Source: Deinococcus humi (GTDB lineage: Bacteria > Deinococcota > Deinococci > Deinococcales > Deinococcaceae). Taken from it: a stretch of DNA of 64,000 bases. A program made the translations under genes and the position numbers. The stretch spans positions 32,974-96,973 of the forward strand of contig NZ_JACHFL010000019.1 of assembly GCF_014201875.1 (NCBI RefSeq), read 5' to 3'. The first letter of the stretch is position 1; every line of letters starts with the position of its first letter. The notes beneath the pieces are model-generated. The model made no database searches. It worked only from the letters and a program-made list of their open reading frames with translations, and was not told where the DNA came from. Below, in pieces: positions 24,029-33,800 of this stretch.

Positions 24029-25459
24029 TCAGGTAGGAAGCCGCTCGCCCACACCCAGGTGGGCCAGAATCGCTGAGTAGACGTCGGTGGCTTCCAGGGG
24101 ACGGTCAGGCAGCAGATCGCGGCGGGAAGTGATTAACAGCGGGCCGGCGGCGGGATCCTCGCCCACCCGTCCGTGGGTGCCCCGCACGAGCGCGGCGTCG
24201 AAGCCAATCACATTGAGCAGGTAACGGAAGCCGAGTTTCTTCTTCACGAGGGCCACTGCTGCGTTGAGTTTGGCTGGGCTGTGCGGGTCCATGAACAGCT
24301 CCACCGGGTCGTAGCCCGGCTTACGGTGGATGTCGACGGTCCGTGCGTAGTCGGGGGCCACGGCGTCGTCGAGCCAGTAGTAGTACGTGAACCATGCTCC
24401 ACGCTCGGCCACCACCACGAAATCCCCCGCGCGTTCATGGTCGAGGTGATGCTGCGCCCGGCTCTCGCCCTCCAGCACCTCGGCCACGCCGGGCAGCGCG
24501 TGAAGCAGCGCACGAACCTCCTCCAGCCGCTCAGAAGCGTTCACGTAGACATGGGCGACCTGATGATCCGCCACAGCAAAGGCGTCGCTCGCACCTGCGT
24601 CCAGCAGTTCGCGCCCGACCTCACGGCGCACGCTGATCAACCCGGCCTCCCGCAGCGCGCGGTTGATATGAACCGGTCGCCACGCCCGCTCGATGCCGTA
24701 CTCGGACACAACCATGACCTGCACACCCCGGCGTTCGTAATGGTCGATCAGGTCCCCGGCCACCCCGTCAATCTCTGCGAACTGCCTGGCCAGGGCGGCA
24801 GCGTCCGGGCCGTGCTGTTGCAGGCCGTAATCCAGGTGCGGGAGGTACACCAGATTCAGGGTTGGCTCGTAGCGCTCGTCGATGTACTTGGCAGCCTCGG
24901 CAATCCAGGCGCTGGAGGTGATGTTGGCGTTGGGCCCCCAGTAACTGAACAGCGGGAAGGTGCCCAGCTTCGCCTGCAACTCGTCGCGCAGCTCCTGCGG
25001 CTGGGTGTAGCAGTCGGGCAGTTTGCGCCCGTCGGCGGGGTACATGGGCCGGGGCGTGACTGTGTAATCCGCGCTGGAGTACATGTTGTACCACCAGCCG
25101 ATGTTGGCGACGGTGGCGCTGGGATCGTGGGCGCGCAGGGTGTCCCACAGCTTGGGGCTCTGGATCAGGTGGTTGGACTGCCGCCAGAACTTGACCTCGC
25201 GCTCGTCCTTGAAAAACCAGCCGTTGCCGACGATGCCATGGGTCGACGGCCACTCGCCGGTCAGGTAGGTGGCCTGAACCGAGCAGGTTACGGCGGGCAG
25301 CATGGGCGCGACAGGGGTGACCTGACCGCGCTCCGCGAAAGCCCGCAGGCGGGGCAGGTGCTCCAGCAGGTCAGGGGTCAGGCCGACGACGTCGATCACG
25401 GCCAGTCGTGCAGGCTGGACGGGTGAGGAAGGACTGGGTGTGTTCTGGTGAGGGGTCAT
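24029..25459 (-). CDS. eboF: EboF-like alkaline phosphatase superfamily protein
   Basis: Encodes 476 residues of the nucleotide pyrophosphatase/phosphodiesterase type. Seen are the first metal Asp in LAVIDVVGLTPDLL, the nucleophile region PAVTCSVQATYLTGEWPSTHGIVGNG, LVYLPHLDYGLQQHGPD, and HINRALREAGL. Where typical family members have an Asp-His metal pair (SDHG), this protein has VVSEYGIERAW, so one metal site may be altered. It is the last gene of the six-gene ebo operon, one base after eboC. The ebo cluster is linked in cyanobacteria to export of scytonemin precursors; here the substrate is unknown. Confidence 0.85.
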   Translation of the reverse strand: MTPHQNTPSPSSPVQPARLAVIDVVGLTPDLLEHLPRLRAFAERGQVTPVAPMLPAVTCSVQATYLTGEWPSTHGIVGNGWFFKDEREVKFWRQSNHLIQSPKLWDTLRAHDPSATVANIGWWYNMYSSADYTVTPRPMYPADGRKLPDCYTQPQELRDELQAKLGTFPLFSYWGPNANITSSAWIAEAAKYIDERYEPTLNLVYLPHLDYGLQQHGPDAAALARQFAEIDGVAGDLIDHYERRGVQVMVVSEYGIERAWRPVHINRALREAGLISVRREVGRELLDAGASDAFAVADHQVAHVYVNASERLEEVRALLHALPGVAEVLEGESRAQHHLDHERAGDFVVVAERGAWFTYYYWLDDAVAPDYARTVDIHRKPGYDPVELFMDPHSPAKLNAAVALVKKKLGFRYLLNVIGFDAALVRGTHGRVGEDPAAGPLLITSRRDLLPDRPLEATDVYSAILAHLGVGERLPT

Positions 25460-25460
25460 G

Positions 25461-26339
25461 TCAGGTTCCTTTGATGTGCTGCTGCCACCACAGGGTCAGC
25501 AGAAACGCGGCGTAGGCCAGGGGCAGCCAGGCCCACGCCCCGGCGGCGGCCAGAATGGTGGCGTCGAGCAGGCACATGCCCGCGATCATCTTGCCGACGG
25601 ACGTACCGATGTTGCGGCGCGGTCCGTAGACGTGGCCCAGGCTGTGGATGATCCACGCGGCCAGCCCCAGCGCCGCGAGCCAGACCGGCCACGCGAAGCC
25701 GCCCAGCACGGCGTAAGCCACCGGCGCGGCGACCAGTGCCACCGGCCAGTAGCGCGCCCCCCAGCTCTGAGGGCGTTGCGGACGGCCCTCGGTCTTGGCG
25801 ACGTAGGTCAGGCCCGCCGTGTACGCGGCCAGCAGCAGTGCCCAGACCGTCACGGCCACACCTGGCACAGGGGTGACCGCCAGCGCTGCCGTCAGATACA
25901 CCAGGGCGCGGGTGGCCCCCATCAGGACCGGGCTCAGGGGATTGGTCTTGTGCCACACGTCGTAAAGCACGATTAAAGCGGCCAGAACCACGCCGCCCAG
26001 CGGGGCACGGCCCCCCGCAAGCAGCAACAGGGCAAAACCCGCCGCGAACAGCAGGGCCGTGACCCCCCACGCCTCGCCCAGCGCAATCAATCCGGACGGC
26101 AGAGGGCGCTCAGGCCGCTCGCGGCGGTCAATCTGGAGATCAAGCAGATCGTTGAGGTACATGCCCGCCGTATAGAACAGCGTCATGCCGAGGGCCGCAG
26201 GCAGCGCCTGGCCCCCGGTGCCACCAACCAGGGCCACCCCCGCCAGCGCGTTGGTCACCACTGTGGGCGAGTTCGAGATGCGGGCCAGCGACAGGTGCCC
26301 GCGCAGGCGGGCCGGCCACGACGTGGCGCTAGAGGACAC
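25461..26339 (-). CDS. eboC: EboC-like UbiA prenyltransferase
   Basis: Encodes about 292 residues from GTG 26339, which overlaps the eboE stop by 11 bp; the frame is open to 26375. The Asp-rich motif [23 protein letters not shown] and about eight hydrophobic helices mark a UbiA-family membrane prenyltransferase. The second motif is less typical ([22 protein letters not shown]). In ebo clusters EboC is one of six conserved partners. A link to quinone synthesis is unlikely here because mqnP is encoded separately. Confidence 0.85.
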   Translation of the reverse strand: MSSSATSWPARLRGHLSLARISNSPTVVTNALAGVALVGGTGGQALPAALGMTLFYTAGMYLNDLLDLQIDRRERPERPLPSGLIALGEAWGVTALLFAAGFALLLLAGGRAPLGGVVLAALIVLYDVWHKTNPLSPVLMGATRALVYLTAALAVTPVPGVAVTVWALLLAAYTAGLTYVAKTEGRPQRPQSWGARYWPVALVAAPVAYAVLGGFAWPVWLAALGLAAWIIHSLGHVYGPRRNIGTSVGKMIAGMCLLDATILAAAGAWAWLPLAYAAFLLTLWWQQHIKGT

Positions 26340-27528
26340 CCTGCACCCATTCCAGCTCGCGTGCGATGGACTCATCCAGGGGCCGCTTGAGGTCCGGCGG
26401 CAGCACGTCCCAGGTGTAGGTCTCGACCTCCAGGTGTCGCCCGGTCAACCCCGGGCGCAGCAGTTCCAGGCAGGTCAGCAGGGCCGGCTGCGTGGAGCCG
26501 AAGGCTCCAGCCTGTTCCAGGAAGACCGGCACGTGGAAATGCACCCGCCACTCGGTCACGTCGGGGTGGTGGAGGTCAGCCAGGGCTGGCGGGAGATCCG
26601 GGTACTGAATCAGTGCGCCGCTCCGCGTGCGGGCGACCACCTGATGCAGGTAGGTGCCCTCGGCAAATGGAGCCAGGGCCGCCCCAAGGACGTCGCGGTC
26701 GCCCGCTCCTTCCGGCAGCGTCAGCCGCAGCGCGGAGCTGAGCTGAATTTTTCCAACCTGTAGACCGGCCTCGCGGTACAGGGCCAGCACCTCGTCTGGC
26801 TCCTCATACATCACGGCCACGTGGCACACGTCGAAGCACACCTGAAAGTGGTCGCGCAAATGGGCGCGGGCCTCTTCCGCGTCTCCCCCCAGCCGCGCCG
26901 CCAGAAGGTTTGCGCCGCGCGTCAGCAGATGGTCCTGATAAAAGGCCGCCAGATCCGCGCTGCGTTGCAGCAGGCCGTCCGGCTCGGGCTCCATGTCCAG
27001 ATGGATGAACACGCCGCTGGACTGGCGCAGGCGCACCAGCGCCTCGATCACCTGAATCACGTGGTCGGTCAGGGTGGCCCAGGTCTCCGGGTCCTCAGCA
27101 TCCACCCAGGCGGCGTAGCTCAGCGGGCTGGTGCTGATGCTGCCTTCCAACCCCTCCGGGAGCAGGGCCGCGAGAATCTGCACGAGACGCAGGGTGTAGG
27201 CCACCCGCTCCGGGTGTCGCCAGTCCGGTGCGTGGACCTGCGCCTTGACGGCCTGCCCGTGGAAGGGGCCGTAGGGAAAGCCGTTCAGGGTGAAGACGTA
27301 CAGCCCGCGCTCGTCGAGAAAGGCCCGGAAGTCGCTCAGGGCTGAGCCCTGCAGCAGTTCCACGCTTTCCTGGCCAGAGAGGCGCAGGCCCACCCCGAAA
27401 GGAGCCTCTGGCGAAAGGCGGGCGCGCAGGGGCACCGTGTACTCGTCCAAACTGTTCCGCACGCCTTCCAGACCGCTGGCCGGGTGGATGTTGGTGCAGT
27501 ACGTCAGGTGGGCGCCGTGAACGAGCAC
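26329..27528 (-). CDS. eboE: EboE-like TIM-barrel metabolite traffic protein
   Basis: Encodes 399 residues from GTG 27528, one base after the eboB stop and behind GGGAGGTA. The frame open to 27720 is an artefact over eboB. It begins [23 protein letters not shown], typical of the xylose-isomerase-like TIM-barrel family annotated as EboE. Conserved barrel segments include [62 protein letters not shown] and [13 protein letters not shown], with Glu/Asp/His residues that could bind metal. The substrate is unknown. Confidence 0.85.
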   Translation of the reverse strand: MLVHGAHLTYCTNIHPASGLEGVRNSLDEYTVPLRARLSPEAPFGVGLRLSGQESVELLQGSALSDFRAFLDERGLYVFTLNGFPYGPFHGQAVKAQVHAPDWRHPERVAYTLRLVQILAALLPEGLEGSISTSPLSYAAWVDAEDPETWATLTDHVIQVIEALVRLRQSSGVFIHLDMEPEPDGLLQRSADLAAFYQDHLLTRGANLLAARLGGDAEEARAHLRDHFQVCFDVCHVAVMYEEPDEVLALYREAGLQVGKIQLSSALRLTLPEGAGDRDVLGAALAPFAEGTYLHQVVARTRSGALIQYPDLPPALADLHHPDVTEWRVHFHVPVFLEQAGAFGSTQPALLTCLELLRPGLTGRHLEVETYTWDVLPPDLKRPLDESIARELEWVQGVL

Positions 27529-27529
27529 C

Positions 27530-28360
27530 CTACCTCCCGGCCAGCGCCGTTTCGGGCCGGGGAGCAACGAATTTTGGCGACTGGCCCAGAAACCGCTGCG
27601 GGTTGTCCAGCACGATCTTGCGGATGGTGGCCTCGTCGTGCCCGCGGCGGCGGGCCTCGAAGATGAATTCTGGTACGGCCAGCGGCTGGCTGGGGCCCCA
27701 GTCGCAGGCCGAGGCCACAATCAGGCGCTCGGAGCCGTACATCTCGATCATGTCGATGGCCCGTGCCGGCGAGGCCTTGGTTTTGGGATACAGCGTGATG
27801 CCGGTCCAGAAACCGTGCGCCAGGATCAGCTCAGCGGTGTGTTCCTCGGCGTGGTCGATCATCACGCGGCCCGGCTCGATGCGTGGGTCGGCGGCCAGAG
27901 CCTCGATCATCACGCGGGTGCCCTTGTACTTGTCTTCCAGGTGCGGCGTGTGGATGTGAATCAGCTGGTGGTGTTCCAGCGCGAGTTCTACATGATCGAG
28001 AAAGGTCGCCATCTCGTTGCGGGTCACGCGGTTCAGGCCGATCTCCCCGATGCCCAGCACGGTCGGGCGCTCCAGGAAGGCCGGGATGAGCTTCAGGACC
28101 TGCCGGGTCAGCTCACGGTCCTCTCCCTCCTTAGGATTTAGACACAGCCAGGCGTAGTGCGCGATGCCGTACTCACGCGCCCGCGCCGGCTCGAAGGTGG
28201 TCAAGTGGTCGAAGTAGTCGGCAAATGCTTCCGGCCCCAGCCGGTCACGCCCAGACCAGAAGGCGGGCTCGGTCACGGCCAGGCAGCCGCTCAGGGCCAT
28301 GGCGTGGTAGTCGTCGGTGGTCCGCGAGATCATGTGGGCGTGCATGTCGATGTAATTCAC
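27530..28360 (-). CDS. eboB: EboB-like TatD-family metal-dependent hydrolase
   Basis: Encodes 276 residues. Amidohydrolase features: [18 protein letters not shown] (HxH), [13 protein letters not shown] (metal Glu), [28 protein letters not shown] (metal His) and [16 protein letters not shown] (metal Asp). The start overlaps the eboA stop by ATGA. It is a core ebo gene. TatD proteins are often nucleases, but the ebo member is thought to act on a small metabolite. Confidence 0.88.
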   Translation of the reverse strand: MNYIDMHAHMISRTTDDYHAMALSGCLAVTEPAFWSGRDRLGPEAFADYFDHLTTFEPARAREYGIAHYAWLCLNPKEGEDRELTRQVLKLIPAFLERPTVLGIGEIGLNRVTRNEMATFLDHVELALEHHQLIHIHTPHLEDKYKGTRVMIEALAADPRIEPGRVMIDHAEEHTAELILAHGFWTGITLYPKTKASPARAIDMIEMYGSERLIVASACDWGPSQPLAVPEFIFEARRRGHDEATIRKIVLDNPQRFLGQSPKFVAPRPETALAGR

Positions 28361-28695
28361 TGTTCGGCCTCGCTGTCCAGGGAATGGGGTCCTGCTTCCC
28401 GCTGGGGCGCACCGAAAGCGCTTTGCGAACCACGCAGGTCGAGCAGCGTCAGGTCCTGATCGCTCAGGCGCATCTGGGCGCGGACCACCCGGCCCGATTC
28501 CGGCGAGACGAGTTCGTGTAGCGCCCCGCGCAAGGCCGTCAGGCGAAAGTCGTCGCTCGCCTGCGCCGCGTCCTGGGCGCGTTCCAGACGGTCCAGAAAG
28601 GCGGCGATGGCAAGCAGATGGGCGCGGTGTTCCATAAAGGACAGGTCAAGCAGTTGTGCCTGGGTCAGCAGGCAGGTTTCGGCGTGGACGTTCAC
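28357..28695 (-). CDS. eboA: EboA domain protein
   Basis: Encodes 112 residues, mostly helical ([40 protein letters not shown]). No catalytic motif is evident. It is identified as EboA chiefly by position: 4-bp overlaps with both eboD upstream and eboB downstream, inside a contiguous ebo operon. EboA proteins elsewhere are of unknown function and are often longer, so this may be a short form. Confidence 0.7.
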   Translation of the reverse strand: MNVHAETCLLTQAQLLDLSFMEHRAHLLAIAAFLDRLERAQDAAQASDDFRLTALRGALHELVSPESGRVVRAQMRLSDQDLTLLDLRGSQSAFGAPQREAGPHSLDSEAEQ

Positions 28696-29912
28696 AGGGC
28701 TCCTTGGGGGTCAAGCAGGGCCGGACTGGGGACATGGCCCTGGGCCTGCACGTCGTCCAGCAGGGCGATGGCGCGGCGCAGGAGGTCGTGATCCATCTCG
28801 TGCACCTCGATGGGGCTGGCAATGCCAGTCAGCAGGGGAATGGTGAGACGCCCGCCCAGATGCTCGCGGAACTCGTTCAGGCCGCTCAGCACCGAGCCGG
28901 GGTCCTGGGCGTCCTGCGCGCCGGACCCCATTTCGGGCACATGCACGGCCAGCCGCAGCGTCCGCAGGACAGCCAGGATGCGTCGCCACTCGGTCTCGGG
29001 CAGCAGACCGCTCAGCGCCGCGTAGGTGCAGTCCAGGGCGACCCCTGCCGCGACAGCCTCGCCGTGGCGCAGGCGGTAGCCGCTCAGGCTTTCGAGCTTG
29101 TGCGCCGCCCAGTGCCCGAAATCCAGCGGGCGCGACGATCCGCGTTCAAAGGGATCGCCGCTTCCGGCAATGTGCTCCAGGTGCAGCTGTGCGCAGCGGT
29201 ACACGGCGTAATCCATGGCCTCGCGGTCACGCGCCGCCAGGGCCGCCGCATTCGTCTCCAGCCATCCGAAGAAGGCTGCGTCTTTAAGCAGCGCCACTTT
29301 CAGAGCCTCGCTCAGGCCACCCAGCCAGTCGCGGTCCTCCAGCGTGGTCAAGAAAGCCCGGTCGTTCAACACGGCGTATGGCGGGGCAAAGGTGCCCAGC
29401 CAGTTCTTCTTGCCGAAAGCGTTGACGCTGTTCTTGACGCCCACGGCCGAGTCGTTCTGTGACAGCACGGTGGTTGGCACGCGCACCAGCCGCACGCCCC
29501 GGTGCGCGGTCGCGGCGGCGTAGCCCACCATGTCCAGCACTGCGCCGCCGCCCACCGCAACCACGTAGGCGTGCCGGTCGACACCGTGCGTGTTGATCGC
29601 TTCATGTACGCGCTCGACCTGCTTGGGATCGCTTTTACACCGTTCCCCTCCCGGCACCGCCAGTGGCGGCGCGACCAGACACAGGTCTGGGTGCGCGGCG
29701 AAGTAGGCCTGGATCTGGGCCTCAAGGCCAGGAAAGGCCGCCAGCACACCGTCGTCCACCACACACAGTACCCGGGGCACCTGATCGCTAGCGGGACGGT
29801 TCCCGCTCAGGGTGTCGTCCAGCAGCGAATGCTGAGGGTCAAAGAGGTGCTCGGTGAAGTGCACCGGGTAGGTGAAGGTGACGGGCACGACCTGCATGAT
29901 CGTCGGGTTCAT
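28692..29912 (-). CDS. eboD: EboD-like 3-dehydroquinate synthase family cyclase
   Basis: Encodes 406 residues of the sugar-phosphate cyclase superfamily (AroB, EEVS, DDGS relatives). NAD-binding [57 protein letters not shown], and the metal His cluster [11 protein letters not shown] and RHGEAVAAG are all present. It is longer than AroB, and membership of the ebo operon argues against a shikimate role. It is the first gene of the operon, with a promoter at 30015-30020/29992-29997 and a structured leader. Confidence 0.88.
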   Translation of the reverse strand: MNPTIMQVVPVTFTYPVHFTEHLFDPQHSLLDDTLSGNRPASDQVPRVLCVVDDGVLAAFPGLEAQIQAYFAAHPDLCLVAPPLAVPGGERCKSDPKQVERVHEAINTHGVDRHAYVVAVGGGAVLDMVGYAAATAHRGVRLVRVPTTVLSQNDSAVGVKNSVNAFGKKNWLGTFAPPYAVLNDRAFLTTLEDRDWLGGLSEALKVALLKDAAFFGWLETNAAALAARDREAMDYAVYRCAQLHLEHIAGSGDPFERGSSRPLDFGHWAAHKLESLSGYRLRHGEAVAAGVALDCTYAALSGLLPETEWRRILAVLRTLRLAVHVPEMGSGAQDAQDPGSVLSGLNEFREHLGGRLTIPLLTGIASPIEVHEMDHDLLRRAIALLDDVQAQGHVPSPALLDPQGAL

Positions 29913-29924
29913 GGGGCTCTTCCT

Positions 29925-30020
29925 GTCCAGACGCGCTGATCAGCGCCGGACGTCCTTGTGTCGATCATTCATTTACGCTGCTCTGGACGCCATAAATGGA
30001 ACGCTAACCTGAGCTGTCAA
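29925..30020 (-). promoter_or_regulatory. ebo operon promoter and structured leader
   Basis: On the minus strand TTGACA (30020-30015) is followed by ATTTAT at 17 bases or TTTATG at 18. The ~70-base leader contains GTCCAGA (29988-29982) and TCTGGAC (29931-29925) as an inverted repeat, plus the perfect palindrome GCGCTGATCAGCGC (29946-29933). The palindrome may be an operator or an RNA hairpin near the eboD ribosome-binding site. Confidence 0.5.
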
Positions 30021-30316
30021 TGAGGGCGATGAGACCATTCGCAAGGGCTAATGCGGAGGGCCATTCTTTCAAAATCGGCCTATTTTAAGTGTACTTAGCG
30101 ACTGAATCGCACTCTTGGCCCCTCAGGGGCGACCTTGCGTTCGACCGTGCCATCTGGCTGGGGCTGCTGTTTCAGCATGACTCACGCGTTGGATGCTTGA
30201 GTAAGTCGGCCACATCCGACCAGCACATCTGAGCTTCCGATACTGCCGTCATTTCGAAAAGATTTTTTTATCGGCTTTGCGGCGTTCATTGTCTATATCA
30301 GGGACAACCGAATGAA
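30021..30316. other. Intergenic stretch without recognisable feature
   Basis: About 300 bases between the ebo promoter and the PPIase terminator. No frame with coding character, RNA gene or repeat was recognised. Confidence 0.4.
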
Positions 30317-30346
30317 AACAGGCAACCCCTTGAGGGGTTGCCTGTT
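30317..30346 (-). terminator. Terminator of the PPIase gene
   Basis: Near-perfect stem AACAGGCAACCCCT / AGGGGTTGCCTGTT (30317-30330 with 30333-30346). On the minus strand a TTTCATT tail follows. Confidence 0.8.
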
Positions 30347-30360
30347 CAGAGAGGAAAGCC

Positions 30361-32313
30361 TCAGCGGGTGGCTGGTGCCGCGTCGGTGGCCGGAGGCGTC
30401 GTGCTGTCCGTGGGGGCAGGCGTGGTCTCGACAGGGGCCGCATCGGTGGGTGCAGTGTCGGCAGGGGCGGCGCTGTCAGTTGCTCCCGGAGTGGCGGAAT
30501 CGGTGGCGGGCGTCGTCGGCTTGGGTTCGGCGGCGGCCACCCGTTTGGCCTGGGCCGCCAGCACCTTCTCCAGATTGTCGGTGGGCTTCAGGGCGGCGAC
30601 TTCCTTGCTCACGAAGGCCTGGCCGGCCTCGTTCTTCTTGGCCGCCAGCACCTGCGATTGGATCTGGGCACGCACGGCCGCCAGCGACTGGGTGACTGCC
30701 GGCTTCAGATCGGTGACGTACAGCACCGAGTACCGGTCTCCAACCTTCACCACATCGCTCAGGCTGCCCTCGCCCGCATCCTTGAGGGTCTTGGCACTGA
30801 ACACGGCTGCTTCCAGTTCGGGACTCAATTTGCTGTCACCGGCGGTCACCGCGCCGCGTTCGCTGACGGTCCCCCCGGCCTTGCCTGCCGCCGCTGTGAA
30901 GTCGCCGTTGCCGTTCCAGTCGGTACGGAAGGCCAGTGCCTGGTTGCGGTCACGGAAGCTGGCCTCGCTGACGGTGGCGCTGGCGGGGGTCTGGAACTGC
31001 TCCTTGTTCTGATCGTAGTACGCCTGCAGATCGGCGTCGGTCACTTTCACGTCCCGCGCGCCGTAGGCGGCCAGGCCCTGAGCGATGTCCTGGCGCGTGC
31101 CGGTCAGGTTCAGCTTCAGCTTCTCGGCGATCGTGGGGGCAGCGTAGGTCTGGATCAGACCCTGCGTCACCTGCGGCTTGAGAATGCCGTTGACCAGCCC
31201 AGCGGCCTGCTCAGGCGGCACCTGCTGAAGCAGCGAGGCGAACTGCTGGTTGCTGACCACGCCCTCCACCACTTCCGAATACGGGATGTCCCTGCCCGCG
31301 ACGCTGGCGACGGTGGGGTTCTCGATCTTCCAGTTGGGATCGACGTACTCGATCTTGGCGTCCTTCTCCAGCCCGGCCAGCCACTGCTCCAGGGCAGCGT
31401 TCTCCTTCTGGGTCTTCAGGGCAGTCACGACGTCGTTCTTGGCCTCGTCGAAAGGCTTGGGGGCGGGCGGCAGGTACTTCTCGACCTTGACGATGTAGAA
31501 CTTGCCGCCGCTGGAGACCACGTCGGTCAGGCCGCCGTCCGTCAGGGCAAACGCTGCTGCGCCCACCTCGGCGGGCAGGGCCACCTGGGCCACCGGGCGG
31601 GGGGCGCCGTTCTCGATGGGGCCGAGCGCACCGCCGCGATCCTTGAATTCACTGCTGTTGGCCGAAGCCAGCGCCGCGAAATCCGCGCCGTTCCTGGCCT
31701 GGGCCAGCAGGTCCTTGGCCTTGGCCTCGTCCGCCACCACGATCTGACGGCCCACGATGCGCGCGTCGCTCTGGAAGGCTTCGGGGTTCAGGTCGTAATA
31801 CAGCTTCGCCTCAGCGTCGGTGGGAGCGGGAGTGGCCTTCTTCAGCTCGTCGACCTTGCGCTGGATGGCGATGCTGTCGCGAATCTGGGCGCGGGCAGCA
31901 GCGTCGCTCAGGCCGACGCCCTGCAGGAAATCGGTCCAGGCCTTGTTGTCTTTGAGGTCGCGCTGTTCGCGAACCTTGTCTACCTCGGCGTTTACGTCGG
32001 CGCGGCTGACCTTGATGTCCTGCGTGGCCCCGGTGACCAACGCCTGCTGAATCTGGTTGGCAACCACGACAGTCTTGAAATCGTCGCCCAGCACGCCGGT
32101 ATCGGTGCTGCTCAGGACTGGGTTGCCCCGGCGGGCCTGGTCCAGTTGCTCCGCCGTGATGGTCTGTCCATTGACCTTCAGGGCTGGGACGCCGTTGACC
32201 TGGTTGCGATTGAACAGGCCGGCGATGTTGGGGGTGAACTGGTAGGCCATGCCGACCACCAGAAGCAGGGCCAGCACGATCAGCATGACGTTGGTGACTT
32301 TCTTTCGGTTCAC
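30361..32313 (-). CDS. Membrane-anchored peptidyl-prolyl isomerase, SurA/PpiD-like
   Basis: Encodes 650 residues. An N-terminal anchor (VMLIVLALLLVVGMAYQF, ~9-27) is followed by a SurA-N-like helical region (VNGQTITAEQLDQA) and a parvulin-type domain (IVGRQIVVADEAKAKDLLAQARNGADFAALA, GGALGPIENG, KFYIVKVEKY). A second, diverged repeat of the module follows (VAGRDIPYSEVVEGVV, ATVSEASFRDRNQALAF). The last ~70 residues are a low-complexity Ala/Pro/Thr/Asp tail. It would fold secreted proteins at the outer face of the membrane. AAGGAG lies before GTG 32313. It is divergent from tRNA-Arg. Confidence 0.88.
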   Translation of the reverse strand: MNRKKVTNVMLIVLALLLVVGMAYQFTPNIAGLFNRNQVNGVPALKVNGQTITAEQLDQARRGNPVLSSTDTGVLGDDFKTVVVANQIQQALVTGATQDIKVSRADVNAEVDKVREQRDLKDNKAWTDFLQGVGLSDAAARAQIRDSIAIQRKVDELKKATPAPTDAEAKLYYDLNPEAFQSDARIVGRQIVVADEAKAKDLLAQARNGADFAALASANSSEFKDRGGALGPIENGAPRPVAQVALPAEVGAAAFALTDGGLTDVVSSGGKFYIVKVEKYLPPAPKPFDEAKNDVVTALKTQKENAALEQWLAGLEKDAKIEYVDPNWKIENPTVASVAGRDIPYSEVVEGVVSNQQFASLLQQVPPEQAAGLVNGILKPQVTQGLIQTYAAPTIAEKLKLNLTGTRQDIAQGLAAYGARDVKVTDADLQAYYDQNKEQFQTPASATVSEASFRDRNQALAFRTDWNGNGDFTAAAGKAGGTVSERGAVTAGDSKLSPELEAAVFSAKTLKDAGEGSLSDVVKVGDRYSVLYVTDLKPAVTQSLAAVRAQIQSQVLAAKKNEAGQAFVSKEVAALKPTDNLEKVLAAQAKRVAAAEPKPTTPATDSATPGATDSAAPADTAPTDAAPVETTPAPTDSTTPPATDAAPATR

Positions 32314-32358
32314 TTGATCTCCTTAAATATTGGTGCTAGCGTACCTGAAGCCCTGCAT

Positions 32359-32435
<77 letters not shown>

Positions 32436-32459
32436 TTCATGTTCACGGTCCAAGTCACG

Positions 32460-32481
32460 CCACCCTGCGGGGTGGTTTTTT
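32460..32481 (+). terminator. Terminator of tRNA-Arg
   Basis: CCACCC-TGCG-GGGTGG (32460-32475) followed by TTTTTT. Confidence 0.92.
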
Positions 32482-32663
32482 CGTGGATTGGGTCAGGTTG
32501 GAAGGGCACAGCCAGCCAGCACACGCGCAGCAAACACACGCGCAGGAGTCTAGCATGCAAGGTTAAACGGGCGTGAAGCCGGAAAGCCCGTTGTGGCGGC
32601 CCTTTTTTGCTGCCTTCAGGCATCTGGAAGGCGAGTGGCGGCGCTGGCCTGTACGCTGGGGAC

Positions 32664-33704
32664 ATGAGCGATCCCACCTCCAATTCCACCACGCCGTCCG
32701 GCGGCCTGCTGGGTCTGCTGTCGCGCCTGCCCGGCAGCTACGCCGGTCCACAGACGCCCGAAACCGCCCCCTACGGCCTCGTCGGCGTGGGCGAGGGCAC
32801 ACTGGCGGCTCACCTGCTCCAGGCCTTGGCCCTGCCCAGCCTGACGCGCTCCGGCACGCAGTTCGTGCTGGGCAGCCCAGACGCCGGAACCCTGGCCACC
32901 GATTACGCCGATCTTGCCGAGGTCGCCGGAGCCACCGCACGCCGTATCAGCACCGGAGGCCGCCCCGATGAGATTGACGTGCTGGTGCCGGGTGGACCGC
33001 TGTCCACCTACCACTTCGCGCAGGCGGTGGCCTACGCCAGCGGTCACGCCGAGGAAGCCCGGCAGGCCGACGCCGCCATGGCCGATCTGGCCGCCCGCTG
33101 CGCGCCGAACATCGAGGAGAATAACCCGGCCCGCGATCTAGCCTGGAGCCTGTGGGGGCGCACGCCGCTCCTGCTCTCGGCCCCCGACGCGGACGCCCTG
33201 CCGCACGCCTGGCAGCAATTGCTGGCGCGCACTGGTAAGACGCTGGCTGTGCCGCTGCTGGGCGACGTTCTGCCGTTGACCTGCGGGGCGTTCGACGCCC
33301 GGCACGAGCAGGGCGACGCCAAGGTGGCCCTGCTGCTGGGCGACACCGATCCGGCCCTGCTGCTGGCCCGCGAGATTCTGGAGTCGCGTATCGACGAGAT
33401 CATCCACGTGCCCGCCCCGAACGGCGCCCAGGGCTACCCTGCCGCACTGGCATTGTGGTACTTCGGCGCATGGGTGGCCGCCTACCTGGCCGAGCGCTAC
33501 GACGCCGAACCGGCGGATCCTGCCGTGCTGGCCCGCGCCCAGGCCACCCTGAGCGGCGAGGGCGGGGGTAGGACGGATGGGGACCTGCGCCTGAGTGCGC
33601 CCCGCGACGACCTGCGGCGTACCCGTGTGCAGGAGGAACCCGACTGGGCCGACGATAACGATGAGGACGATCTCGATGACCCGGAGGACCGGGAAGAGGA
33701 CTGA
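32664..33704 (+). CDS. SIS-domain phosphosugar isomerase-like protein (PGI/PMI family)
   Basis: Encodes 346 residues from ATG 32664. The C-terminal half matches the bacterial bifunctional phosphoglucose/phosphomannose isomerase C-terminal domain: NPARDLAWSLWGRTPLLLSAP, RTGKTLAVPLLGDVLPLTCGAFDARHEQGD, VALLLGDTDPALLLAREILESR, and PAALALWYFGAWVAAYLAERYDAEPADPAVL. The N-terminal SIS half is poorly conserved, and the Ser-rich sugar-binding loops are not obvious. The C-terminus is very acidic (DWADDNDEDDLDDPEDREED). Activity is uncertain. Confidence 0.65.
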   Translation: MSDPTSNSTTPSGGLLGLLSRLPGSYAGPQTPETAPYGLVGVGEGTLAAHLLQALALPSLTRSGTQFVLGSPDAGTLATDYADLAEVAGATARRISTGGRPDEIDVLVPGGPLSTYHFAQAVAYASGHAEEARQADAAMADLAARCAPNIEENNPARDLAWSLWGRTPLLLSAPDADALPHAWQQLLARTGKTLAVPLLGDVLPLTCGAFDARHEQGDAKVALLLGDTDPALLLAREILESRIDEIIHVPAPNGAQGYPAALALWYFGAWVAAYLAERYDAEPADPAVLARAQATLSGEGGGRTDGDLRLSAPRDDLRRTRVQEEPDWADDNDEDDLDDPEDREED

Positions 33705-33800
33705 GCGGGGCGCTCGGCAGCACCCAGGGCTTGCCTGGAGTGAGTTCATCCATTCGTCCGGAGGCGATGTGCCCTGCGGTCGGGCGCTATTATGCGGAAT

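Noticed and set aside
24173..25426. 417-codon plus-strand frame opposite eboF
   Set aside because: It is the mirror frame of a GC-rich gene; the eboF strand carries the recognisable motifs.
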